The notes: a model not told the origin generated them from the letters alone. Numbered from the stretch's first letter, positions 14,096 through 22,242 are shown. The stretch is 32,369 nt of DNA from Bacteroidota bacterium (GCA_018267545.1 JAFDYG010000220.1:1-32369), one strand, 5' to 3'. Translations and numbers: made by a program.

Positions 14096-15418
14096 ATGCA
14101 ACAACTTATCACTAGAATGAATGTAATAGCCCGAAAGTCCCTGTATCTCGCTGCGGGATTGTGCTTTGCCGGTTTAGTCGCCTCTGCGGGTGACGGCGGC
14201 GGCAAGAAAGGCAAGGAGAAACCTGCAAAAGTATCTGATGCCAATACACAGCTGAAGCTGCCTTCGGGTTTTAGCGCCGTAACGTTGGTCGACAGCATCG
14301 GCCGTGCCCGGCATATTGCGGTGGCTCCTAACGGGGTAGTTTTCATCCGGCTGAACCGGTCGAAGGGCGCGACTAAAGGCGTTTACAGGCTCGAGGATAC
14401 GAATGGGGATGGGAAAGCGGATAAGATAACCGGTTTCGGCAGTTTTTTCGGAACGGGCGTTGCTATCGGTAATGGTTATTTGTACGCCAGCTCCGACGAA
14501 GAAGTGTACCGTTTTAAGCTGGACAAGGACTACAATGTCGTCAATCCCGATAATCCGGAGAAAGTCGTTACGGGGCTGTTGAACCGCCACGAGCATGAGG
14601 CCAAGGCGATTACGCTCGATGGAAAAGGAAACCTGTATGTCAATATCGGCGCTTATTCCAATGCCTGCCAGCTGAAGGACAGGACGAAGGGCTCTCCGGG
14701 GGACATGCCTTGCAAGATCCTGGATTCTGCGGGCGGTATCTGGCTGTTCAAGGCGGACAAGCTCAATCAGACTTATGGCGATGGCGTTCGTTATGCTACG
14801 GGGCTTCGTAATGTAGTGGGCCTGGATTGGAACAAGCAGACCAATTCGCTGTTCGTGATGCAGCATGGCCGTGACCAGCTCCACGATCTTTTCCCCGATA
14901 TGTGGGATACCAAGCAAAGCGCTGAGCTGCCTGCCGAATGTATGTATGAGCTGCACCAGGGTTCCAACTGCGGATGGCCTTATATTTTTTACGATCAGAA
15001 CCAGCACAAGAAGATCCTTGCTCCCGAATATGGCGGGGATGGAAAGAAGACGGGCGGAGAGAATGCGCAGGATCCTGTGGTCGCCTTCCCGGGTCACCTG
15101 GCTCCCAATGGCCTCTTGTTCTATACCGGCAATCAATTCCCCGAGAAATATAAGAACGGCGCCTTTATCGCTTTCCATGGCAGCTGGAACAGGGCTCCTG
15201 AGCCTCAGGCGGGTTATTTTATCGTCTTCCAGCCTTTTAAGGATGGGAAGCCGAGCGGTCAGTGGGAGGTCTTTGCGGACAATTTCTCCGGCGGTCCGGA
15301 AAAAACTGCTTCGGGTCGTGTAATGTATCGTCCTTGTGGTCTGGCACAGGCTCCCGATGGTTCGATCTATGTAACTGACGATAGCAAGGGTGCAATTTGG
15401 AAGATTTCTTACAAGTAA
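14096..15418 (+). CDS. Secreted PQQ-dependent sugar (sorbosone-type) dehydrogenase
   Basis: 440 residues with an N-terminal signal segment (MNVIARKSLYLAAGLCFAGLVASA begins at the second Met, residue 8, which may be the true start). The body is a beta-propeller of the glucose/sorbosone dehydrogenase family: repeated blade motifs HIAVAPNGVVFIRL, DTNGDGKADKI, ATGLRNVVGLDW, FPGHLAPNGLLFYTGN, GAFIAFHGSWNRAPE and RPCGLAQAPDGSIYVTDDS. Such enzymes oxidise sugars in the periplasm and pass electrons to a cytochrome, and the next gene is exactly that. Its place between hisC and hisB is odd. Its codon choice (more C-ending codons, such as ATC and GGC) differs from the G-rich his genes. The real substrate is unknown. 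Confidence 0.88.
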   Translation: MQQLITRMNVIARKSLYLAAGLCFAGLVASAGDGGGKKGKEKPAKVSDANTQLKLPSGFSAVTLVDSIGRARHIAVAPNGVVFIRLNRSKGATKGVYRLEDTNGDGKADKITGFGSFFGTGVAIGNGYLYASSDEEVYRFKLDKDYNVVNPDNPEKVVTGLLNRHEHEAKAITLDGKGNLYVNIGAYSNACQLKDRTKGSPGDMPCKILDSAGGIWLFKADKLNQTYGDGVRYATGLRNVVGLDWNKQTNSLFVMQHGRDQLHDLFPDMWDTKQSAELPAECMYELHQGSNCGWPYIFYDQNQHKKILAPEYGGDGKKTGGENAQDPVVAFPGHLAPNGLLFYTGNQFPEKYKNGAFIAFHGSWNRAPEPQAGYFIVFQPFKDGKPSGQWEVFADNFSGGPEKTASGRVMYRPCGLAQAPDGSIYVTDDSKGAIWKISYK

Positions 15419-15425
15419 TAAAGTG

Positions 15426-15890
15426 ATGAAAAAAAGAAATTTAGTTTTTACAGTAGCCAGTAGCTTATTACTGGCTACTGTGCTTATGTCGCAAACGAAG
15501 AAGCCAGCCGCTCCGGCAAAGACGGCCGGCGCTACTGCGTCCGGCGGTGCGTCTGCTTCGATCACGCGTGGAAAGCAGGTGTATCTCGAGCAGTGTCTGG
15601 CCTGTCATCAGGTGGATGGGGCGGGTGTGCAGGGAATGAACCCGCCGCTGGTCAAGACGAAGTTTGTGCTGGGGGATAAGAATACGCTGGTCAAGATCGT
15701 CCTGAATGGCATGCAGGGTGTCGAGGTGGAAGGCGAGGAGTATCATGGCGTGATGGCGCCGCATTCCGATCTCACCGATGCGCAGATTGCGGATGTGCTG
15801 ACGTATGTCCGGAACAGCTTTGGGAATAAGGCCAAGGCGGTTACGGCGGCGGAAGTAAAGGCGATTCGAGCAAAGAATAAACCGGCGTAA
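15426..15890 (+). CDS. Secreted monohaem cytochrome c
   Basis: 154 residues from the ATG at 15426, 7 bp after the dehydrogenase stop; an in-frame upstream start overlaps that gene and is rejected. Signal peptide (about 1-23), an Ala/Lys/Pro-rich linker (24-46), then a class I cytochrome c domain. Haem attachment CLACH at residues 57-61, the likely axial Met110 in [13 protein letters not shown], and the closing helix [14 protein letters not shown]. It is probably the electron acceptor of the adjacent dehydrogenase. The gene ends 20 bp before hisB. Confidence 0.93.
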   Translation: MKKRNLVFTVASSLLLATVLMSQTKKPAAPAKTAGATASGGASASITRGKQVYLEQCLACHQVDGAGVQGMNPPLVKTKFVLGDKNTLVKIVLNGMQGVEVEGEEYHGVMAPHSDLTDAQIADVLTYVRNSFGNKAKAVTAAEVKAIRAKNKPA

Positions 15891-15895
15891 TAGCG

Positions 15896-15903
15896 TACAT
15901 TTG
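15896..15903 (+). promoter_or_regulatory. Candidate -7 box before hisB
   Basis: TACATTTG matches TAnnTTTG exactly and lies 7 nt before the hisB ATG. No TTG is visible about 20 nt upstream, so it may be a weak internal promoter or chance. Confidence 0.35.
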
Positions 15904-15910
15904 CGGTTCA

Positions 15911-17050
15911 ATGAAACGCATCTTATTTATAGACAGGGATGGCACCCTGATCAAGGAAGCCCCGCCAACTTACCAGATCGATAGTTTCGAGAAGCTGGAG
16001 TTTTATCCGGATATGTTCGAGTACATGAGCAGGATCGCTCGTGAATTCGACTATGAGCTGCTCATGGTGACGAACCAGGATGGGCTGGGTACAGAGTCGT
16101 TTCCGGAGGATACGTTCTGGCCGGTTCAGAATTTTATCGTTCGAACTTTGGAAGGCGAAGGGGTCCGGTTTAGCGGTGTTTATATCGACAACTCTTTCCC
16201 CGAGCAGAAGCTGCCTCCGCGCAAGCCGGGCACGGGGATGCTGACGAAATATATCGACAACGAGGAATATGACCTGGAGCATTCGTTTGTGATCGGAGAC
16301 CGGATTACTGACGTACAGCTGGCGAAGAACCTGGGATGCAAGGCGATCTGGCTGAACAATGAGCCGGGGTTAGGAGGCGCCGAGGTCAGCGATTCGCAGC
16401 GGGAGCTGACGGAAACGGTGGCGCTGGAGACAACGGAGTGGAGCAAGATCTATGAATTTCTGAAGCTGGGATTGCGCAGGGTGGTGCATGAGCGGAATAC
16501 GAACGAGACGCAGATCAAGATCGATTTGAATATCGACGGCAGCGGGAAGGCTGGCATCATTACGGGCCTGGGCTTCTTCGATCATATGCTGGAGCAGATT
16601 GCCAGACACGGAAAGATGAACCTGTCCATCCGGGTCAATGGAGACCTGCACATCGACGAGCACCATACCATCGAAGATACGGGGATTGCGCTGGGTGAAG
16701 CGTTTGCGCAGGCCCTGGCGGACAAGCGCGGTATGGAGCGATATGGTTTCGCCCTGCCGATGGATGAGGCGGATGCGAAAGTGCTGATCGATTTTGGCGG
16801 GAGGAATTGGATTGTGTGGAATGCGGAGTTTAAGCGGGAGCGGATTGGAGAAGTGCCGACGGAGATGTTTTTTCACTTTTTTAAATCGTTTTCGGATGGC
16901 GCTCGTTGTAATTTGAATGTGGAGTGTAAAGGAGAGAATGAGCATCATAAAATAGAAGCCATCTTCAAGGCTTTTGCAAAGGCGATACGGATGGCGGTAC
17001 GGAGGGACCCGTTGAGCAATTATCTGCCGAGCACGAAGGGTGTTTTGTAG
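15911..17050 (+). CDS. hisB: Bifunctional histidinol-phosphatase / imidazoleglycerol-phosphate dehydratase
   Basis: 379 residues. The N-terminal HAD phosphatase domain (about 1-165) has the nucleophile motif DRDGT (8-12), VTNQDG (53-58) and the RKPGTGML stretch. The C-terminal IGPD domain (about 187-379) has FFDHML (222-227), [10 protein letters not shown] (249-258) and [16 protein letters not shown] (343-358), with the C-terminal LPSTKGVL. It catalyses steps six and eight of histidine synthesis. The cysteine cluster that binds zinc in the E. coli phosphatase domain is missing: the matching loop (about 91-110) has no Cys. It is separated from hisC by the dehydrogenase and cytochrome genes. 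Confidence 0.97.
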   Translation: MKRILFIDRDGTLIKEAPPTYQIDSFEKLEFYPDMFEYMSRIAREFDYELLMVTNQDGLGTESFPEDTFWPVQNFIVRTLEGEGVRFSGVYIDNSFPEQKLPPRKPGTGMLTKYIDNEEYDLEHSFVIGDRITDVQLAKNLGCKAIWLNNEPGLGGAEVSDSQRELTETVALETTEWSKIYEFLKLGLRRVVHERNTNETQIKIDLNIDGSGKAGIITGLGFFDHMLEQIARHGKMNLSIRVNGDLHIDEHHTIEDTGIALGEAFAQALADKRGMERYGFALPMDEADAKVLIDFGGRNWIVWNAEFKRERIGEVPTEMFFHFFKSFSDGARCNLNVECKGENEHHKIEAIFKAFAKAIRMAVRRDPLSNYLPSTKGVL

Positions 17051-17082
17051 GGTCTGCGTAGGGGCTGCGCGGGCGGCGTGCT

Positions 17083-18171
17083 TTAGACCCGGAAGAAGAT
17101 CTTCTTCCGGTACAGGAAATAGCATAATCCCCATTCACAGGCGAAGATGACGAGGGAGGCGATGATGGGTGCGAGACCCAGCCCGCCGGTAATGGCAGCA
17201 ACGTAGCCGTTGAGCCAGTGTTCTCCTATAAATCCAAAGAACAGATAGATAAAGATCGAATTCATCCCGACGATGGTGAAAAACTCCAGGTGACGGCGAT
17301 GACCTTTGCTATCGATCCACCAATAGCAGGCGGCCAGGACCCATAAGCTATAGCCGAGCGATACGAGCGTAAAAGAGGTGGTAGCGATCCTTTTGATGAT
17401 CGGCGTAACATTGAAAAGATCGAGGGCATAGCCAAGAACAAAGGCGATCAATCCTCCTATTAAGAATGTGCGGATGGGATGGGTTTTACTCAGCAATACC
17501 TTGCCTGCCAGCGCGCCGCCGATCGTATGTACGGCGGTAGGAATGCAATTGATGGCGACCCATCCACCCTTGTTGATCTTGTGCATCAAGATCCAGTCTA
17601 CATAATTGCCGAAGTTGTGCTGGTCGACGAAGGGCTGGTCGAAGCCCGGAATATTCGTCCCGCGGTACAAGATCTCCGTTATGATCAGCAGGCCTGCGCA
17701 AACGGCTATCTGTGCCGGGACAGACCACTGAAAGATCAGGAAGGCGATCAGCGTTGTGAAGGAAAGCTGGGTCAATACATTCCAGAGCTCGAACGATAGG
17801 CCGCTTCGTTTGACGGCATAGAGCAGCACCCCCCAGAAGAAGAGCCATGCGCATCTTTTTAAAACTTTTTGGAAGCGTTTATTCCAGGTCATTCCTTTTT
17901 CCTGTTGTTTTTGCAGGGAAAGAGCCATGGCGACGCCGGCCATGAACATAAATGCCGGCTGGACGAGGTCCCAGAGACGGAGGCCGTGCCAGGGATGATG
18001 GAAAAATTGCTGTGTCAGCGGGTAGAAGACGCCGCCTTCCGCGTTTTCCGACAGGTGTTCGTAGAGACCGGTGGATTCGAGAGTGAGGAGGATCATGATC
18101 AGGCCCCGCATGAAGTCGAGGGAGAGGAGGCGCTGGGGGGCAGTGGTGTTTGGCATGGCGGTGTCTGGCAT
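17083..18171 (-). CDS. Multi-pass membrane acyltransferase (DUF5009/HGSNAT-like)
   Basis: 362 residues, about ten membrane segments. The opening LLSLDFMRGLIMILLTLEST and the early HPWHGLRLWDLVQPAFMFMAGVAMALSL are hallmarks of the bacterial relatives of heparan-alpha-glucosaminide N-acetyltransferase (DUF5009). These proteins probably transfer acetyl groups across the membrane to sugars. The start may be Met1 (18171) or Met6. The gene is convergent with hisB and diverges from the Trp leader, so it separates the two amino-acid blocks. Its last codons form a 22-bp perfect palindrome. Confidence 0.88.
   Translation of the reverse strand: MPDTAMPNTTAPQRLLSLDFMRGLIMILLTLESTGLYEHLSENAEGGVFYPLTQQFFHHPWHGLRLWDLVQPAFMFMAGVAMALSLQKQQEKGMTWNKRFQKVLKRCAWLFFWGVLLYAVKRSGLSFELWNVLTQLSFTTLIAFLIFQWSVPAQIAVCAGLLIITEILYRGTNIPGFDQPFVDQHNFGNYVDWILMHKINKGGWVAINCIPTAVHTIGGALAGKVLLSKTHPIRTFLIGGLIAFVLGYALDLFNVTPIIKRIATTSFTLVSLGYSLWVLAACYWWIDSKGHRRHLEFFTIVGMNSIFIYLFFGFIGEHWLNGYVAAITGGLGLAPIIASLVIFACEWGLCYFLYRKKIFFRV
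17089..17110. repeat. 22-bp perfect palindrome at gene end
   Basis: The half-site CCGGAAGAAGA is followed directly by its reverse complement TCTTCTTCCGG. It encodes the RKKIFFR end of the acyltransferase and sits near the convergent hisB stop. No T-run follows on either strand. Confidence 0.6.
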
Positions 18172-18189
18172 ACTTTAAATATAAAAAAA

Positions 18190-18221
18190 TTTGGCGGTTT
18201 GGGTTTTCCCGTAGATATTTG
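18190..18221 (+). promoter_or_regulatory. Tryptophan operon promoter
   Basis: TTTG (18190-18193), a 20-nt spacer, then GATATTTG (18214-18221), one base off TAnnTTTG. The leader ATG follows after 7 nt. The sequence parallels the histidine promoter, sharing AAATTTGGC, TTTGGGTTT and CAATGAAACAA-like stretches. Confidence 0.6.
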
Positions 18222-18228
18222 CCAAGCA

Positions 18229-18288
18229 ATGAAACAAGTAATTAATCAACAGTGGTGGTGGCATACGAACTCCAAACGGGGCAAGTAA
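18229..18288 (+). CDS. trpL: Tryptophan operon leader peptide
   Basis: Nineteen codons reading MKQVINQQWWWHTNSKRGK, with three consecutive TGG codons at 18253-18261, ending in TAA. An intrinsic terminator follows 32 nt later, before trpE, so this is an attenuation leader that senses charged tRNA-Trp. Like hisL it begins MKQ and has no Shine-Dalgarno. Confidence 0.93.
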   Translation: MKQVINQQWWWHTNSKRGK

Positions 18289-18350
18289 GGCTATTATCAT
18301 AGTTGTTACAACCATATTGGGGCCCCGATTTTCGGGGCCTTTTTCTTTTT
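18277..18350 (+). promoter_or_regulatory. Tryptophan attenuator (antiterminator/terminator switch)
   Basis: The leader's CGGGGC (18277-18282, in the Arg17-Gly18 codons) can pair with GCCCCG (18322-18327), the 5' arm of the terminator. Stalling at the Trp codons leaves it free, giving read-through; a ribosome at the stop codon 18286 covers it, and the terminator forms. A small hairpin GTTG/CAAC (18302-18305, 18309-18312) lies between. All pairings were found by eye. Confidence 0.8.
18321..18350 (+). terminator. Intrinsic terminator of the tryptophan leader
   Basis: GGCCCCGA (18321-18328) and TCGGGGCC (18332-18339) form a perfect 8-bp stem with a TTT loop, followed by TTTTTCTTTTT. Confidence 0.92.
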
Positions 18351-18357
18351 AAGCCTT

Positions 18358-18456
18358 AAGCCGCCACGGGCGGCTTGTCCGAAGGACAGACATTAGCGTT
18401 TTGCTGGAGATGCGCTAATTTTTGTGGAAGTGCATCTCCAGCACATTTTAAGCCGC
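18358..18456 (+). promoter_or_regulatory. Structured leader region between Trp terminator and trpE
   Basis: Three perfect hairpins lie in tandem: AAGCCGCC/GGCGGCTT (18358-18365, 18369-18376), TGTCC/GGACA (18376-18380, 18384-18388), and TGCTGGAGATGC/GCATCTCCAGCA (18402-18413, 18432-18443). Alternatives exist: ATTAGCG (18392-18398) with CGCTAAT (18413-18419) followed by T residues, and GCGGCTT (18370-18376) with AAGCCGC (18450-18456), 9 nt before trpE. No such region exists in the his leader. Function unknown. Confidence 0.55.
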
Positions 18457-18465
18457 TCATGCGCC

Positions 18466-19884
18466 ATGAAAAAAATAGAAATCAAGACGAATTGTAAAAA
18501 GCTGTTATCGGACATCTACACGCCGGTAGGCATCTATCTACGGCTCCGGGACCGGTTCCGGGATACGGTCCTGCTGGAAAGCACGGACTATCACGCAGCC
18601 GAGAACAGCTACTCCTTTATCTGTATCAATGCGATCGCCGGCATGGAAATCACCGATACGAAAAGTATCGAGTTCAAGCTGCCAGGGCAGAAGCCGGAGC
18701 GGGTGCCTCTTAAGAATCTGTCGGACACGCCGAAGCTGCTTTGGGAATTTATGCAGCGGTTCGACATAGAGGCGGCGGCGGAGCGGCCGGTTCGCGCGAC
18801 GCAGGGGCTGTTTGGATATACGACCTTCGACGCGGTGCAATTTTTCGATACGATCAAGCTGAAGGAGCGTGGGACGGCGATACCGCTGATGCGGTACCGG
18901 TTGTACCAGTACGTGCTGGCGATCAATCACTTTAAAGATGAGCTATACATCTGTGAGAATAAGATCAGCGGTATAGAATCGGAGCTGCCGGTGGTGGAAT
19001 CGCTGATCCGGAGCAAGGATGTGCCGGTCTATCCTTTCCAGACAGTAGGAGAGGAGACGTCGAACCTGACGGACGAGCAGTACCGGCAGATCGTGAAGCA
19101 GGGGATTGCCAGCTGTCTGCGGGGGGACGTTTTTCAGATCGTATTGAGCCGGCGTTTTCAGCAGGGTTTTAGAGGGGATGAATTCAACGTCTACCGGGCA
19201 TTGCGGAACATCAATCCTTCGCCCTATCTCTTCTTCTTCGACTATGGCGATTATAAATTGATGGGGTCTTCGCCGGAGTCGCAGATCATCCTGCAGAATG
19301 GCGAGGCGATCGTACATCCCATCGCGGGCACGTTCAAGCGGAGCGGGGATGAGGCGACGGACCGGCAGATGGCGGACAAACTATTAAAAGACGCCAAGGA
19401 AAATGCGGAGCACGTCATGCTGGTCGACCTGGCGCGGAACGACCTGAGCCGGAACTGTGACGATGTAAACGTGGCGCACTACAGACAAGTGCAATATTAC
19501 TCCCACGTCATTCACCTGGTGAGTGAAGTCCGGGGTAAGCTGAGGGCGGGGCACAATCCGTTCGAGCTGCTGGCTACGACTTTCCCGGCGGGGACGTTGA
19601 GCGGGGCGCCGAAGTTCAAGGCGATGGAGCTGATCGATTCTTATGAGCCTACGGCGAGGAGCTACTACGGAGGCTGTATCGGCAGCATCGGATTCGACGG
19701 GAGCTGCAACCATGCCATCATGATCCGCAGCCTGCTGAGCCAGAACAATACCCTGACCTACCAGGCCGGCGCCGGTGTAGTAGCGGCGAGTCAGCCGGAA
19801 AGCGAATTACAGGAAGTGAATAATAAATTGGGTGCGCTGAAGTCGGCTATTCTTTATGCGGCGCAAATCATTGAATCAAAATAA
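18466..19884 (+). CDS. trpE: Anthranilate synthase component I
   Basis: 472 residues from the ATG at 18466; an in-frame GTG at 18424 lies within the hairpin region and is rejected. It converts chorismate plus ammonia (from TrpG) to anthranilate. The tryptophan-binding LLES motif is at residues 36-39, so feedback inhibition is expected. The chorismate-binding domain has FQIVLSRRFQ, HPIAGTFKRSGDE, LVDLARNDLSRNC, TFPAGTLSGAPKFKAMELID and SYYGGCIGSIGFDGSCNHAI. Length is normal. It is first in trpEGDCFBA, under the leader attenuator, 9 bp before trpG. Confidence 0.97.
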   Translation: MKKIEIKTNCKKLLSDIYTPVGIYLRLRDRFRDTVLLESTDYHAAENSYSFICINAIAGMEITDTKSIEFKLPGQKPERVPLKNLSDTPKLLWEFMQRFDIEAAAERPVRATQGLFGYTTFDAVQFFDTIKLKERGTAIPLMRYRLYQYVLAINHFKDELYICENKISGIESELPVVESLIRSKDVPVYPFQTVGEETSNLTDEQYRQIVKQGIASCLRGDVFQIVLSRRFQQGFRGDEFNVYRALRNINPSPYLFFFDYGDYKLMGSSPESQIILQNGEAIVHPIAGTFKRSGDEATDRQMADKLLKDAKENAEHVMLVDLARNDLSRNCDDVNVAHYRQVQYYSHVIHLVSEVRGKLRAGHNPFELLATTFPAGTLSGAPKFKAMELIDSYEPTARSYYGGCIGSIGFDGSCNHAIMIRSLLSQNNTLTYQAGAGVVAASQPESELQEVNNKLGALKSAILYAAQIIESK

Positions 19885-19893
19885 ACGATCGCG

Positions 19894-20460
19894 ATGCGTA
19901 TTCTTGTTTTTGACAATTACGACTCTTTTACTTATAACCTGGTACACCTGGTCGAGAAGCTGTTGCAGCAAAAAGTCGAGGTTCATCGCAATGACCGTAT
20001 TCCTCTTGAAAAGGTAAAAGACTATGATAAGATCATTCTTTCACCGGGGCCAGGGGTTCCTTCCGAGGCGGGGCTGTTATTGCCATTGATTCGCGAGTAT
20101 GCGGCTTCGAAGCCGATCCTGGGGGTTTGCCTGGGACATCAGGCGATTGGAGAGGCGTTTGGCGGGAAGCTGGTTAATCTAAGCACTGTTTATCATGGCG
20201 TGGCGACGCCGGTGAAAATTTTAAAGCCGGGGGCTTTGTTCGAGGGATTACCTGAGACGTTGGAAGTGGGGAGGTATCATAGCTGGGTAGTGAGTGAGGA
20301 AGGTTGGCCGGACGAGCTGGAAATAACGGCGCGGGATGAAAAGGGATTTGTAATGGGGCTGCGGCATAAAAGCCTGGACGTGCAGGGAGTTCAATTCCAC
20401 CCCGAGAGTGTATTGACGCCGATGGGAGAGAAGATATTGGCTAACTGGTTAAAACAATAA
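19894..20460 (+). CDS. trpG: Anthranilate synthase component II (glutamine amidotransferase)
   Basis: 188 residues. A class I glutamine amidotransferase: NYDSFTYNLVH at the N-terminus, LSPGPGVPSEAG (49-60), nucleophile Cys79 in GVCLGHQAIGEAFGG, and the His169/Glu171 pair in VQFHPESVLT. It supplies ammonia to TrpE. It stands as a separate gene, not fused to trpD, with a 1-bp gap to trpD. Confidence 0.96.
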   Translation: MRILVFDNYDSFTYNLVHLVEKLLQQKVEVHRNDRIPLEKVKDYDKIILSPGPGVPSEAGLLLPLIREYAASKPILGVCLGHQAIGEAFGGKLVNLSTVYHGVATPVKILKPGALFEGLPETLEVGRYHSWVVSEEGWPDELEITARDEKGFVMGLRHKSLDVQGVQFHPESVLTPMGEKILANWLKQ

Positions 20461-20461
20461 C

Positions 20462-21454
20462 ATGAAGAAGATATTACAATACTTATTCGAGCATAAGACC
20501 TTTGGCCGGGAACAGGCCAGGGATGTGCTGGTCCGCATTGCCCGCGGGGAATTCAACGAGAGCGAGCTGGCGGCATTTATCACGGTCTTTCTGATGCGCA
20601 GCGTTACGATCGATGAGCTGCAGGGGTTCCGGGATGCGTTGCTGGAACTTTGTGTGCGGGTCGATCTTGACGGACAGGAGACGATCGATATCGTCGGTAC
20701 GGGCGGAGACGGCAAGAATACTTTCAATATCTCGACCCTGGCTTGCTTTATCGTTGCGGGGGCGGGCCATAAGGTGACCAAGCATGGAAACTATGGGGCG
20801 AGCTCGATCAGCGGGGCTTCCAACGTCATGGAACAGCTGGGATACCGGCACAAGAATGACCCGGGTCAGCTGCGCAGGGAGATCGAACAGGCGGGTATCT
20901 GCTTTTTGCATGCGCCCTTGTTTCATCCGGCGTTGAAGGCGGTAGGGCCGATCCGGAAGAACCTGGGGGTGCGTACTTTCTTCAATATGCTGGGGCCGAT
21001 GGTCAATCCGGCCTTTCCGTCGACGCAGCTGGTCGGGGTGTATAACCTGGAGATGGCGCGGATCTACAACTACCTTTTGCAGCAGATAGAGGGGAAATTC
21101 ACCATCATCCACAGCCTGGACGGTTACGACGAGATTTCGCTGACGGGGGATACGAAGGTGATTACCAATAAGGGGGAAAAGATTATGACGCCGGAAGAAT
21201 TAGGGAAGAGAATGGTAAATGCTACCGATATTTATGGTGGCAATACCGTGGAGGAAGCGGCAAAGATCTTCACCCGAATCCTGAAGGTAGAGGGCAGCTG
21301 GGCGCAGAATGCCGTTGTGCTGGCGAATGCGGCGATGGCCTTACATGCAAGCGGCGGATTTGCGGACTATAATGCGGCGTATGGGGCGGCGGTGGAGAGC
21401 CTGGAAAGTGGGAAGGCCTATGGAGCGCTGGAAAAATTAATAGCATTACAATGA
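20462..21454 (+). CDS. trpD: Anthranilate phosphoribosyltransferase
   Basis: 330 residues. It joins anthranilate with PRPP. The glycine-rich PRPP-binding motif GTGGDGKNTFNIS is at 79-91, with KHGNYGASS (107-115) and the GVRTFFNMLGPMVNPA stretch that marks the anthranilate site. It starts 1 bp after trpG and overlaps trpC by 4 bp (ATGA), so translation is coupled. Confidence 0.97.
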   Translation: MKKILQYLFEHKTFGREQARDVLVRIARGEFNESELAAFITVFLMRSVTIDELQGFRDALLELCVRVDLDGQETIDIVGTGGDGKNTFNISTLACFIVAGAGHKVTKHGNYGASSISGASNVMEQLGYRHKNDPGQLRREIEQAGICFLHAPLFHPALKAVGPIRKNLGVRTFFNMLGPMVNPAFPSTQLVGVYNLEMARIYNYLLQQIEGKFTIIHSLDGYDEISLTGDTKVITNKGEKIMTPEELGKRMVNATDIYGGNTVEEAAKIFTRILKVEGSWAQNAVVLANAAMALHASGGFADYNAAYGAAVESLESGKAYGALEKLIALQ

Positions 21455-22236
21455 ATATCTTAGAAAGAATCGTCGAGCATAAGAAGAAAGAAGTGGCCGA
21501 AAGGAAGGAGCTAAGACCGGTAGCGGTATTGGAAAAAGAAGCGTTTTTTACGAGGGAGGTGCTGTCGCTTCAGCAATTTTTGACCGACCCTGCGAGGACG
21601 GGTATCATTGCCGAATTCAAGCGGCGCAGTCCTTCGAAGGGAATCATCAATGACCAGGTGAAGGTAGAGGCTGTGACGAAGGGATATGCGGCGGCGGGAG
21701 CCAGCTGTCTTTCGGTCTTGACGGACGAGCAATTTTTCGGAGGCACCAGCGAAGATTTGCGGCAAGCCCGGGTGAATGAGATTCCGATCCTGCGGAAAGA
21801 CTTTATGATCGATGAATACCAGATTGTGGAGGCCAGGGCTATCGGGGCGGATGTCATTTTATTGATTGCGGCCTGCCTTACTCCTTCCGAAGTGCGCCGG
21901 CTGGCCCGGTTTGCGGGCTCTCTGGGTTTGGAGGTGCTTTTGGAAATACATAATGAAGAAGAGCTGGAGCATATTTGTGAGGAGACGCCGATTGTGGGCG
22001 TCAATAATCGGGACCTGAAAACTTTTACGGTTGATGTGGAACGCTCGATTCGGCTGAGCAAGCAAATCCCATCGGGAAAGCTGCTGGTGGCGGAGAGCGG
22101 CATCAACGAAGTTGCTACGATACTACATATGAAAAAGGCTGGATTCCAGGGCTTCCTGGTAGGAGAACATTTTATGAAGGAAAAAGACCCAGGCGCTGCG
22201 TTTGGGGCCTTTGTCCGGGAATTATCGGGAAATTAA
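21451..22236 (+). CDS. trpC: Indole-3-glycerol-phosphate synthase
   Basis: 261 residues, TIM barrel. Visible: IIAEFKRRSPSKGIIND with the catalytic lysine region, CLSVLTDEQFFGGTSEDL, ILRKDFMIDEYQIVEARAIG, LEVLLEIHNEEEL, VGVNNRDLKTFTVD and LVAESGIN. It closes the indole ring from CdRP. It is separate from TrpF, unlike the fused E. coli form, and lies 6 bp before trpF. Confidence 0.97.
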   Translation: MNILERIVEHKKKEVAERKELRPVAVLEKEAFFTREVLSLQQFLTDPARTGIIAEFKRRSPSKGIINDQVKVEAVTKGYAAAGASCLSVLTDEQFFGGTSEDLRQARVNEIPILRKDFMIDEYQIVEARAIGADVILLIAACLTPSEVRRLARFAGSLGLEVLLEIHNEEELEHICEETPIVGVNNRDLKTFTVDVERSIRLSKQIPSGKLLVAESGINEVATILHMKKAGFQGFLVGEHFMKEKDPGAAFGAFVRELSGN

Positions 22237-22242
22237 AAACAT

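Noticed and set aside
14174-15565. A 463-codon open frame on the minus strand
   Set aside because: It lies antisense to the clear sugar dehydrogenase and cytochrome genes, and its product has no recognisable domain; it is a by-product of codon bias.
16370-17134. A 254-codon minus-strand frame over hisB
   Set aside because: It mirrors the strongly conserved IGPD domain and has no domain signals of its own.
18289-18465. T-box riboswitch before trpE
   Set aside because: No T-box consensus sequence is seen, and the Trp-codon leader peptide with its terminator explains Trp sensing.
18424-18465. GTG start at 18424 for trpE
   Set aside because: The added 14 residues are coded by the hairpin region and match no TrpE N-terminus; the ATG at 18466 gives the normal protein.
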